In this document: piece by piece, positions 10,869-20,897 of the stretch | Numbering within the stretch: position 1 is the first letter of the stretch | Layout: each line of letters starts with the position of its first letter | From: Phaeosaccion multiseriatum | Lineage: Eukaryota > Ochrophyta, other classes | Assembly (NCBI GenBank): GCA_965112735.1 | Contig: OZ218951.1 | Location: 1,612,001 to 1,676,000, forward strand | DNA length: 64,000 nucleotides | Direction of reading: 5' to 3' | Program-made: the position numbers and the translations under genes | Notes under the pieces: generated by a model | The model's input: the letters and a program-made list of their open reading frames with translations, nothing else | Database searches by the model: none | Told to the model about the DNA's origin: nothing

Positions 10869-13792
10869 TCAAACGGCGACGTTAATGACCATACCGGGCG
10901 AAACGTTGGCAGGCAACAGCACGTTAACCAGAGTTCCGTTTGGGGCCTGTGCCTGAATGGTGGCCCCAGGACCCGCCCCCTGGGGCACCATGACTTGAAT
11001 CATCACCGGTTGCCGTGGCTGTGTCGGGGGCTGCGTCACAAGGGGCGTGAAGGCCTGCGCCTGCTGCTGCTGTTGGTGATACATCTGCTGCGCGACAGGA
11101 GTTGTGGAGTTGTTATTGCCCCCCCCCTGTGGTGTCACTTGCGGCGTATGAGGGGACTGAGGACGCGACATCGGACCCGCGCTTCCCAGGGGAGACGGCA
11201 GGGTCAGACTCGGTGGAGGCTTCAGCCCCCCGGGGGACGCTTCCCCCCCTTCCACTCCTTCCTTCCTGTCGTGCTCTGCCCTGAGGGAGGTGTACACATA
11301 GACGCGTCCGTCGTCGGTGATGCGAGTCTCGTACATGGGCAGCGACTCCACTTAAGTTTTAAGCATAGCGAAGAGTGCGGTGGATGGATGGGTAGGTGGG
11401 TAGGTCGGCGGGTGGGTATGTGGGCAGGTCCGCGTGGAGGAGGAGGAGGAGGAGGAGGAGGAGGAGGAGGAGGAGGAGGAGGAGGAGGCAGCAGCAACAA
11501 AAAGAGGAGACAGGCTGGGTGTCAGAAGAGCGGTTGGGGGGCGCGGGGGGGGTGGTTTAAAGGCTTGTCGATGCCTGAAGCAAGCATTCCATTCTTCCAT
11601 ACGAGCCCACCGCAGTCAGTTGCTGGCCACGCTCACCCCACCCATTCCCCCATCCGTGAAGTCCGTCTCTACCCACCGCCCCACCATCTCCACGTGTAAC
11701 GCTCAATCTACAGATGTATAACCGTCGTCCAATCACTACTCCTCGGTCCTCCGTAGCGAACCTGTGAGCGGCCATGCCAAGGCCTCCTCCCCGGGGTGCT
11801 GTGCGTTGAAGTCCGCCTTGTCCTTTTTGAACTTGTGTGCAAATACGCCCACCCAGATTATGGGCCAGTAGAACCACGACTCCACTAAGGGGTGATGGTG
11901 GTGGTGGTGGTGGTAAGACAGGGGCGGACAGGCCGAGAGGAAGAGGCAAAGTCAGAGGCAGACGAATGGGCATGTTCGCTGAGGAGGGAAAGAAGTTGAC
12001 CCACCCCAAAGGCGCTGCTTGCAGCCTCTCTACCTTATTGTCCTGGCAAGGCAAGGCCTGTCGTCCTTTCCCTTCCTACTCACCCCCCCCCTCCCCTCTT
12101 CTTCGACCTTCTCATCTCGCCCCTGCCCCTGGCCCCTTCCTTCCCCTCGACACCTTGGACCACCTAGTCCTCGTACACTTCAGTTCACTTCTTAAGGGCC
12201 TTTTCAAAATAACTCCATCCCCACAATGCAAAATATCGATCCGCACTACCTCAAAAGTCGATATCACATACCTACTCCAGTGACCCATCCGATGGCGACG
12301 CCCGGTGTGCCCATCTCGACAGATAAGACAATCCCAGTAAGGATGAAGACAATGGAGAGCAAGGAGAAGAGGAGCAGGATGAAGCCCCCGATGCACTCGA
12401 ACAGACACCTCACGCAGCTCCAGCACTCTTGCACGCAACCGCATTGAGCGAACACCTTAAGAATCTGCGACGGACGGGAAGGGACGGCATGCAAATACAC
12501 AACAGAGTCAAGACGACGAAGGAAAACAGCAAACAGCACTTGTGTCGCGCCTGAATGAGAAACCTCCCTCCCTCCCTCCGTCCCTCACTCACTCACTCCC
12601 TCCCTCGTTCGCTCATGATCTCTACGCTTCGACTTGCCCCCCGAGTTTGCCTCGCCTATCGCTTTGCCCCTGTCGCAGCGTGGGGAGCTTGTCTGCGTGC
12701 GTTGATTTCGACCGCCACCACCCCCTCCCTACCGTCTCTCACCATGTTGTACGGAACGGTGCATAAGGCAATGAAGATGGACAGGATATACCACTCAAAA
12801 GTGTTTTTACAGGCCTTCTCATAGTCAGCCACGGTCGTCTCGGGCTCCTCCCCACTCTCCGGCCCACAGAAGAGCTCAGAAGAGGAGCTCGAGCTCAATG
12901 TGTGATAGACCTCATTCTCACACCCCGCGTTACACGTCTCTGTTCGGTGGCAAAATCACGCAACACAGGGAGGGAGGAGGAAGGCACGGCGGCAAAGGTT
13001 CAGCCCAGTTCAAGGTCGGTGGTTGGGTTGTTCAAGGTCGGTGGTTGGGTTGTCCACGGGAGCCTTTGCCCAAGTTCAGACGTCTCTCAAGCGCCCCCCG
13101 CCCCGTTTGCAAGTACGTGCGGTACGGCACGGTAGATTTGTAGGATGCCCTCTGTCTCTGGCTTGTCTCACCCGTGTTTTCGTGAAATGCGTTGTAGAAG
13201 ATTGTACTGATGAAGAAGGCCCAGGCGAGGTAGCACAGAAGGACCACGGAGCGCTCTCTCCGAGAAAACGGGTCTGTCGCGACCATGGGTCGGTATTCGG
13301 GTGTATATCAGTGGAAGGTGTAAGCTCTAGAGAACCGCGTAGTAGGAGGAGGTATTGCCCTACAAGAACGCCGTCAAACGAGCGATGCATAAAAGCAAAC
13401 CAAATGAGATAAAGTACTTACGAAGCTCGTGAGCCTGGTAGACCGATAAGACCGGGTGGGCATTGCAGCTCCAATACCAAAAGTTTGAGGTGAACGTCCC
13501 CCCACTCCCGGGGCTCCCGTACGCCCTTCCTGTCGTACGAGAGCACAGCACGGAGAGTGGTACACAGTTGGTTAAATTAAAGACACTGCACCTCCTGCCG
13601 CTTCCAACTCCACTCACCCTTGAGGAGCATCCTCGTAATCTCCTTCTTCTGCAGCGCGATGATCTCCTTGGCTCCCATGATGACTTCTCCCTCGCCCGCA
13701 CCGATAGCTATTTGAGGCCCCGGCGAGCCTGGGGGTGAGAGGTTCACCGCTGGAGCCACTCTCACTCGGGACATGGGCGAAGGTGGCGCCAT
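10869..13792 (-). CDS. Four-span membrane protein, polycystin-1-like segment (459 aa)
   Basis: Exons (minus strand): 13618-13792, 13422-13529, 13172-13273, 12743-12939, 12272-12464, 11762-11884, 10869-11350; phases agree. Hydrophobic segments at about residues 103-123, 175-194, 219-243 and 260-275. A Cys-rich stretch (VFAQCGCVQECWSCVRCLF) precedes span 3. The segment NAHPVLSVYQAHELHPFSRR followed directly by span 1 resembles the cytosolic loop and second membrane span of polycystin-1-type proteins, which also have a His-Pro-x-x-S-V motif; this is inference. The last 160 residues are Gln/Pro-rich and end in a VMVPQGAGPGATIQ...LLPANVSPGMVI motif of the kind found repeated in many stramenopile and alveolate proteins. 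Likely a membrane sensor or channel accessory; function unknown. Confidence 0.75.
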
Positions 13793-14762
13793 TTTTTTTT
13801 TGCTTGTTTACGCTTTTCTCTTTGCTTGAAAGGCACCCTCTATCATGCCAAGAAGGCTCTCAATGCATTTTGTGAGACATTTCCTCCCCAGCACTCTCTC
13901 CTCTCCAGGCGTTTATTCATGCGCCGGTCGCACTTCTTTGTTTCTGTAACGCCACGCCATTTGAAGTGCCAGTTCGTCATTTTTTTGAGAGGCGGGGGGG
14001 GGGTGGATGGGACACTTTTGCTCGCGAAACAACCCCGCGGACCAGCCCACATCATGACCACCACGAGGAAACTGCTCTGTCTCAGGAGCTGCCCAGGAGG
14101 ACGAGAGAAAGCGCGTGAGCTGGGGTGATTTTGATTCCCCCCCCCCCACCCCCAGCTTAGGGAGGGTGATAGGTAGGCTGCGACCACAGCAGGCAGCGAC
14201 CACAGCACCTGACAACAGTGAGATCAGACACCATCATCACTAGCCAGACTCTGCAGGTACGGCCAACATACCCTGCTGAGGACAGAGAGGTCGTGGCCCC
14301 AAGTTAGCTTCTTTTTTTTTTTGAAGTATCTTAGGTTCTTGCCTGCTCCCTCCACTCCCTCTCTCCTTCTCTCTCTCCTTCTCTCTCTCTCTCTCTTCTC
14401 TTATCTTCTCTTATCTTCTCTTCTCTTCTCTCTTTCTTCCCTGTGTCCCTCCCTCCTTCGCTGCCTCCCGGCCCTCCCTCCCTCCCCTCCCTCCTGTATG
14501 TACTGTCAAATACGTCAAGAAAGCTCCGTGTCGGCCTTTTGTTTTGTCTAGCGGGGGATGGATCGAGCAGCGAGTGAGGGGCAGCCCTAGCCCTGGCTCG
14601 AGGAGATCCCTGAGCAATGGGGGTGGAGATGCAAGAGGGAGGAGGTGCAATGATTGTACTGTGAGGGGAGGAGAGGATGGTGGCGAGGAGGAGAAGGAGG
14701 GAGGACGGGGGGCTCTCAGCCGCTGGACTCCTCGGGAACGCAGCAGCAGCGCTTGCTGGACT
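13793..14762. other. Gene-poor region left of the fold-back array
   Basis: No ORF here has convincing coding character. 14340-14500 is a CT-rich tract. 14590-14660 resembles 15961-16020 (shared core GGGGGTGGAGATGCAAGA), suggesting a dispersed or duplicated element on both sides of the inverted array. Confidence 0.5.
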
Positions 14763-15292
14763 CCAGAACCAGGCATCCCCACACTCTACCTTTCTGGCGG
14801 ACCCGACCAAGTCGTTACGTACTGCGAGGTCACCACTGCAGTACGTAACAACTTGGTCACGTCCGCCAGAAAGGTAGAGTGTGGGGATGCCTGGTTCTGG
14901 AGGTGTCCTCACACTCTACCTTTCTGGCGGACCCGACCAAGTCGTTACTTACTGCGAGGTCACCACTGCAGTACGTAACAACTTGGTCGGGTCCGCCAGA
15001 AAGGTAGAGTGTGGGGATGCCTGGTTCTGGAGGTGTCCTCACACTCTACCTTTCTAGCGGACCTGACCAAATCGTGTGTGGGGATGCCTGGTTCTGGAGG
15101 TGTCCTCACACACCACCCCAGTACGTAACGACTTGGTCGGGTCCGCCAGAAAGGTAGAGTGTGGGAATGCCTGGTTCTGGAGGTGTCCTCACACTCTACC
15201 TTTCTGGTGGACCTGATCAAGTCAGAACCAGGCATCCCCACACTCTACCTTTCTGGCGGACCCGACCAAGTCGTTACGTACTGCGAGGTCAC
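14763..15292. repeat. Serial fold-back inverted-repeat array
   Basis: A unit of about 60-75 bp containing CACACTCTACCTTTCTGGCG occurs in alternating orientation: forward near 14763 and 14910, reverse near 14841 and 14975, forward near 15041, reverse near 15119, forward near 15190 and 15224, plus a partial reverse copy near 15076-15118. The copies differ by several substitutions and by truncation. The last forward copy runs straight into a lectin-like coding segment, so the repeat unit appears derived from that gene. Confidence 0.9.
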
Positions 15293-16098
15293 CAATCGTC
15301 GCTCCTCTTGCTGCATGGACCGCATCACCGGCGTCAGCTTCAAGATCCTCGAACCGGACGGCACTACTGAGCTCTACTCCAGCACCTTCCCCTCATCCAC
15401 ACAAGACTCATACTTTCGGTACGTTGGGGAGGGGAGAGGGAGATTGGTATTTCATGCCTTTGGGTGCCGCCCTTCCTCTTCTCCTTCACTCTATTCAACC
15501 GTCAGTCCTGTTGTCGGACGTGAAGCAATGCTGCCCCTCGCCCCCCCCCACCTTCCCTTCGTCTAGACTGCGTGTGCCCCAGACTCAATCTCAGCCCTGT
15601 GCGCCTCCTGCTCTGTAATCGGCATGCCCATGGGACGCTCAATTCCAACTTCCCGGCAACTTGCTGCTCACTCCCCTTTGTGCTTCTTGTCTCCTTTGCC
15701 GCTCCTCGCCTTTTGCCCACCTCCTTCCCCTGGACCTACCATGACTTACAGTCTCCTCCGAGAAGGCGATCTGCGAGGCGGGCGGTGGAGCCTACGTCAT
15801 CTCCTCCAACGCGTGCACCTGCACTTCTGTGAACCCTCTCATTCCACCAGTGGGTGTGCGGTTGCGGCTTTCACCAGCGCTTCTCGCCAAGTACTTGACT
15901 CGCCCCAGAGCAGTTCCCGCGCTCTTTGCCACTACAGTCAGGAGGACTGCAGCATCAGCCCTTCCTCGAGAGTCCCTCAGCGATGGGGGTGGAGATGCAA
16001 GAAGAAGGAGGTGGAAGGCGGAGGAGGAGGAGGAGACGAGAGGAGAGAAGATGAAGAGGCCGTGGACGGGCACAGGAGGGAACCGCCAGACCCGATAA
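15217..16098 (+). pseudogene. Broken gene with F5/8-type-C (fucolectin)-like segment
   Basis: Segment 1 (15217-15418) encodes GIPTLYLSGGPDQVVTYC, then EVTNRRSSCCMDRITGVSFK and ILEPDGTTELYSSTFPSS, ending at a GTACGT donor. The pattern V-T-N-R...C-C...R-I-x-G-V resembles the Cys-Cys signature of fucolectin/F5-8 type C carbohydrate-binding domains (inference). Segment 2 (15752-16098), after a TTACAG acceptor, reads SSEKAICEAGGGAYVISSNA then CTCTSVN and a low-complexity tail. The donor leaves phase 2 but segment 2 needs phase 1, so the two best frames do not join by this splice. With the fold-back array at the 5' side, a decayed gene is the simplest reading; a missed exon or sequence error is possible. 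Confidence 0.5.
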
Positions 16099-16183
16099 GG
16101 AGCTCTCCTTCAGTGGCAGTCGGGATAGCCACCAATTCAACGTTGTTGTTTCGTTTCGGCGCTTTCTTATTCGGTGTCTCCTC

Positions 16184-16274
16184 AGAGCCGCTCCACCCTG
16201 AAATAAATACCCTTTAAGCTCGTTGCATTTTGGGTGGAGTTCATTTTATGTTTCAGCAGAGGGTGGAGCGGCTT
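16184..16274. repeat. Short inverted repeat
   Basis: AGCCGCTCCACCCT near 16184 pairs with AGGGTGGAGCGGCT near 16260, with AATAAA and TTTCAG strings inside the arms. Could be a hairpin or ends of a small element; no target-site duplication seen. Confidence 0.5.
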
Positions 16275-16697
16275 CAGTTATTTATGTCCAAATGGCAAAG
16301 TGCCATTAACGCTACTCCTGCTGCTCCTACTGCTCCAAACGTGTTATCATCAACAAGTGGTAGATCAACTTTAGCCGCCGCCATGGCCCAGAGTCTCCAC
16401 ATTGCGTCAGCCATAGATACTATGTCCGCCTCAAACACACCCCTCCATCAGGTCGAACCCCGTCCAGAACCGCCAGCAGTTCCTGGAGCGAGTCCTCAAC
16501 CTCTGCCCCAAAATGTACTCAGCCGCGCCAAGGGGTCCTCCGCCGAGAGGATGAGGGCAATGCATGAAGCCTCCGGCTCCTCAGCGATCCATGCTGCTCC
16601 TGCTGCTGCCCCCGCCCTTGATAGGCTCCTTCGTTCGCAGCACGCAGTAGTAGGTCAGGACACTCAGGACACTCCATCACGATTACCTCCTCTGTGA
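16248..16697 (+). CDS. ORF of unknown function with A/T-ending codons, doubtful
   Basis: ATG at 16248 opens a 150-codon reading frame (MFQQRVERLQLFMSKWQSAI, then an Ala/Pro/Ser-rich tail). Codons such as TTA, ATT, GCT and CCT are frequent, unlike the G/C-ending codons of neighbouring genes. No domain recognised. It ends within diverged tandem repeats, so it may be a relic of a mobile or repeat-derived sequence rather than a host gene. Confidence 0.25.
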   Translation: MFQQRVERLQLFMSKWQSAINATPAAPTAPNVLSSTSGRSTLAAAMAQSLHIASAIDTMSASNTPLHQVEPRPEPPAVPGASPQPLPQNVLSRAKGSSAERMRAMHEASGSSAIHAAPAAAPALDRLLRSQHAVVGQDTQDTPSRLPPL

Positions 16698-16925
16698 TGC
16701 TGGTGCTGGTGCTGGTGCTACTCCTGGGGCGTTGCGGCTGCTTCTTGATGCTCCATCGGTTGCAGCGGGCAGTAGCACCTCCACAAAGCAGCTCAGGAAA
16801 CTCCATCATGGTTGGCTCCTCTATACTTCTGCTGCTGCTGTACTGGTGCTGCTCCTGCCGAGGCTCTACTGCCGCTTTTCATGCTCAATCGTTCTCCCCA
16901 GCAACTCAGGAAACTAGACGAGGGC
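16590..16925. repeat. Three diverged tandem copies, about 130 bp
   Basis: Copies share a GCTGCTCCTG-like start, a middle TGATGCTCC/TGATAGGCTCC core and a CTCAGGA(A/C)ACTCCATCA-like segment. Diverged by substitutions and indels; the third copy is truncated. Confidence 0.5.
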
Positions 16926-16969
16926 GGATGGTGGCGGTGATGCTGCAGAGGCTCTGCAACTGCTTGTGA

Positions 16970-17509
16970 TGACCCTTTGTTAGCACCAGCAGTGACACCT
17001 ACTACAGCAGGAGGTAGCTCGGAAAGTCCCACCCTAGGGGCGGCACCATATGCTCTGGTCTGCCTGCCCACGCAAAATGCCACACACGCGGGGAGAGGAG
17101 AGAGGAGAGGGGAGACGGGAGAGAGCAGAAGAGAGTGAGTGCCAGTCGGAGGAGGCAGCCAGGAGGGAAGACGTACAGCAAAGCAAGCAAGCAGGCCTCT
17201 CTTTACAGGAGTAGTTGTGGTTGCAAAAAAAAACAGCCCGCATCCACTAGCTGCCATCCCCACCCAGGCCTTAGTGTCTCTGCCGGTGTGCTCGCGACGC
17301 CCCTCTCTGTAATGCGCGGAGCAAAGCGCTGTGTAGGTGCATGGGGCCCGAGGGCAAGCCCATTTAGCAGGAAGCAAGCAAACAAAGCAAAAGCAAAGCA
17401 AAATAGTCAGCTGAAAAATAGTGATGCTTTCCCTGCGGGTTTTGGTACGACGGTTGGTGGTACGGCATGACGTAATTTCTCGAGGACCCCGCCGCTGGCT
17501 TTTTCGAAG
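16970..17509. other. No gene seen
   Basis: Low-complexity purine runs near 17095-17140 and unremarkable sequence. No reading frame with coding character on either strand. Confidence 0.4.
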
Positions 17510-17862
17510 CGCACTGGGGGCCATGGGAGCACGTATACAATACCCCCACCCCGGCGTGATGTAGAGGCCACGTAGGAACAGAAACGTTGTCCTGACGTAG
17601 GGAAGGTGGTGACCACTGGCAGCACTTGGGGCCCCCACAACCCCAAGTGAGAGCACGCTGCAGGCGCGCGTACACTTGGGGGCCATAAGAGCACGTTCCT
17701 CCCCCCACCCCCCGGGCAAGATGTAGAGGCACGTACGATTAGCACTGGAACTGAAACGTTTGTCCTGACCCCCGCTCTTGGGCCGGGTGGGCGGGCACTT
17801 GGGGTACTTGGGCCCCCCAACCCCCCCGACCCCAAGCTGACAAACATGCAAGTGCAGGCGCG
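17510..17862. repeat. Diverged tandem duplication, about 165 bp
   Basis: 17512-17594 and 17671-17768 share GGGGGCCAT...GAGCACGT, GATGTAGAGGC and GAAACGTT(T)GTCCTGAC in the same order, each followed by an ACTTGGGGC-rich part. Confidence 0.65.
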
Positions 17863-17885
17863 ATAGGTCAACCACACCATGGATA

Positions 17886-18180
17886 GGCCCGGTCAGCGCC
17901 CTCATACCCCGCTCGCTACATGTAGATAACCAAAGACGGTAGGGGAGGTGGCACCGTGGCCGAAGATGGTAGTGGAGGTGGCACGGTGTCTGTGGTGGTA
18001 TAGTTAGTGATAAGTCGGGTAGGGCAGCTACTTTGGGCCCGGTCAGCGCCCTGATACCCCGCTCGCTTCATGTAGATGGCCAAAGACGGTAGGGGAGGTG
18101 GCACCGTGGCCGAAGATGGTAGTGGAGGTGGCACGGTGTCGGTGGTGGTGAAGTGGTAAGTCGGGTAGGGCGGCTACTCT
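17886..18180. repeat. Two tandem copies, 150-bp unit
   Basis: Both copies begin GGCCCGGTCAGCGCCCT, then carry CAAAGACGGTAGGGGAGGTG and a TAAGTCGGGTAGGGC segment. The two are nearly identical, so the duplication is recent compared with the 17.5-kb repeat. Confidence 0.8.
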
Positions 18181-18491
18181 GCGACTGCGCGGAGGTGGAA
18201 AGGGGTAGGTAGAAGGTGAAGGAAGTGACGGAGGGAACAGCTGTATTCAGAGAGTGCAAAATTTGTCATATTTATACTCTAATATTCTCAGTGGCGGCAA
18301 TGAGGTTCAACCCTCCTTTAGCCGCTAAGGGAACTATGCTCTCGCCATGTCCCTGCTCTATTGTCACATCTCTCCTCTAGTTTGGTATGTTACAGGTCTA
18401 TCAAAAATAACTATAACTGGGGCTCCAAAACCCCGCTTGCGATGAAAGTAAAAAGTCCACACCCCCCCCGCTACCGACACTATTATGTTGC

Positions 18492-20643
18492 TCAGCTATG
18501 GTACCCACGCGTCTCGTCAGTCAGGTCCGCGCCGTGCGACGGCACGCCGTGAGTCATCTTGCAGACGTCCGACGCGAACCGCCCCTCACGCTCGTCAGCA
18601 ATATCTGCGCCGTGGACGAGGACCTTCTTGACTGAGGGAGGCGCGTGCTCAAGGTCGGCGACGGTGTCGATTCCCTCCTTGGCCGCCACCCACTCGTCGA
18701 TGTCATCGTCCTCGCCGTCAATGCACACAAGCTCCCATCCGGCAAAGAAGCGAGGCGCGAGGTAGATGCGCCCGGGGATGCACAGAAGGGTCATGAAGGG
18801 GAAGCCAATGGAGATAGCCTTGGTGTTCTGGACAATGAACACGCCGGCAAAGAAGACAAGCTGGAAGATGGTGTAGAGGTGGATCTGTCCGATGCGCATG
18901 TACTTGGTGTAGGGCGTCTCCTTGACCCTGCTGGTCTGCTGGAAGAACATTTGGATGCGCTTCCAAAACTGGATGTTGGGCAGAGAGCTGAGGCCCATGA
19001 AGAGGAACACGCCGTACAGCACGGGGAGGGGCAGGAGCTTGAGCAGACTCAGCGCCGCGAGGGATACTCCGACAAGCAGATGGGCCAAGAGGGCGCTCAA
19101 TCGCGTCTCCTGCACCCGGACGAAGTGGCCCTGCTCGTCCTTGTCGGCCAAGGCATTAAGATGCATGATGCAGGGTACCGTGGTGGCCACCAACCAGGGC
19201 AGGCCGAGCATCGCGTTGACGAAGTTGAAAATGCCGTTGAGCAGGAGGTCGTAGTTGTAGGCCTCTCCGTGCGCCAGCTTGTGGCTCTTGTGGTTGATAA
19301 GGTGCCATGTGATGCCATTGTCGAGGAAGCACAGCAGGAAGGCGAGGATGGCCGGGCCTGCCGCCATAATGGGCACCCAGTTCTTGCCATTCAGGTCTCC
19401 GAATCCGACGACCCAGTCGCGCGTACCTGCCGCCTCGGCCTGGCCCTCGCAATCATCAGGGAACATCATTTTGCAGTCGTCGTCGCAGCACTGGAAGCTG
19501 GGCTCGAAGTTCTCCGGCACGCTGAGCTTCTCCGTCTTGACGTCTGTGAACACGGCGGCGGCCACCACAGACCAGATCAGAACGGACACGGCCACGCTAA
19601 AGTCGTGGATGGAAGTGCGGATGCCGTCGCTGCTGAAGAAGGCGGAGTACTTGAAGCTCCGGAAGAAGAAGATCAGCCAGCATGTGCCAAGACCCAAAAT
19701 CGTGCTCAAGAGAGCGGTCGTCAGATAGGAGTACCTCTCGTTCCGGTCTTCGTGGGACTCGTGGCCAGGGGCGTAGTAGCGGAAGATACCCACGTCGGAC
19801 CAGGGGTCCCCGACGGCGTCCTTGACAAAGATGCTGACAATGAGCAGCGCAAAGATTTCGTCGGTGAAGCGGGTGGCCAGGCGGACGAAGCGAGTCATGT
19901 CCATGAACGAAGCGATACTAATGTAGATCAGCAGCCACACAGACACCCAGAGGTTGAAGGTCAGGAAGGGCACGCCTATGCTCTCGCTCATCTTGTAGAG
20001 CGCGCTCGAAACAGCAAGCACCGGACCGGTAGAGCCCATGATGCACACTGAAGAGAGCGCGAAGAGACGGGGGGGGGGGGTGGAGGAGAGCAGCAGCAGG
20101 AGTAGCAGCAGGTGGGTCAGAGAGTGTGGTGCGTGTGTGAGAGGAGTGCTTTTGCCGCGCTCCAGCCATTTGCGGCGAGAGGATCTCAAACCCCTCCCGC
20201 AGAATAAAAAACTCCGCCTCCACCCTGCCTCCACCCCGTCCCCCCGTGCGCTCTGCTATCCCCCACCCTCTCCCTGCCACGTACTCACTTGGCATGCCAC
20301 CGATCAGGGCGTAGACCACACCGACCCAGGCTGTGGCCAAGAGCGTCTCAACAGCGCCAATATTGTTCTCGGTGACCTTGCCGTACACCGCTCCGAAGGT
20401 CAGCGTGGGCGCAATGACCGTGATGAAGACCAGGATGGTGGTAGAGATGGTCTTCTGGTTAAAGTTGGTCATCTCCTTGACCCAGTGGGTCCCTACCGTC
20501 GTCTTGAACTCGCCCTTCACGCCCGTCCCCCACAGCTGGCCCTTCTCCAGGTGGATCTGGCCTGCGTTCGGGACAAGCAGCTCGTTGCCGGTCTCGTCAT
20601 GAGACTTGTCCACCTGCCTTTCCAAGCTCATTGGTGCCCTCAT
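18492..20643 (-). CDS. SLC4-family anion (bicarbonate/borate-type) transporter, 636 aa
   Basis: Polytopic membrane transporter of the HCO3_cotransp fold. Two exons: 20289-20643 and 18492-20047. Family features in order: a short N-terminal cytosolic part, TLTFGAVYGKVTENNIG, ETLLATAWVGVVYALIGGMP, then GSTGPVLAVSSALYKMSESI (the conserved G-x-T/S-G-P-x-L core), a DFSVAVSVLIWS span, HKLAHGEAYNYDLLLNGI followed by GLPWLVATTVPCIMHLNAL, and RVQETRLSALLAHLLVGVSL. These match the anion-exchanger order. A Cys-rich extracellular loop (SFQCCDDDCKMMFPDDCEG) is unusual and could form disulphides. The last about 60 residues are acidic and cytosolic. In algae such carriers can supply inorganic carbon, but bicarbonate versus borate cannot be told here. 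Head-to-head with the 20898 gene, 254 bp apart. Confidence 0.9.
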
Positions 20644-20897
20644 TCTCTATCTCTCTTTGTGCGTGGAGTAAGAAAGATAGTGGGGTGAAGGATAAGGGAT
20701 GATGCGGCCTAAAAAGAGCGGGCCACTCTTTTCGACGCAACGTACGCGATTTCGATTTCATTGGCTTCCACGCACGCCACCGAACTGAAACTATACGTAG
20801 GGTGTTGAACAAACAAACAAACAGCCCGCCGCCGCCCTCCCGACATTCACGATAATATTCACAACCGTTCTTCCATTCTCGCCCTTTCTACGGAGAG

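Noticed and set aside
14763-15292. Transposon with terminal inverted repeats
   Set aside because: There are more than two copies in mixed orientation, no transposase and no target-site duplication seen.
18645-20051. 468-codon plus-strand frame opposite the SLC4 gene
   Set aside because: Composition (His/Val/Glu/Gly) is typical of the antisense of a G/C-rich coding exon; the minus strand has clear family motifs.
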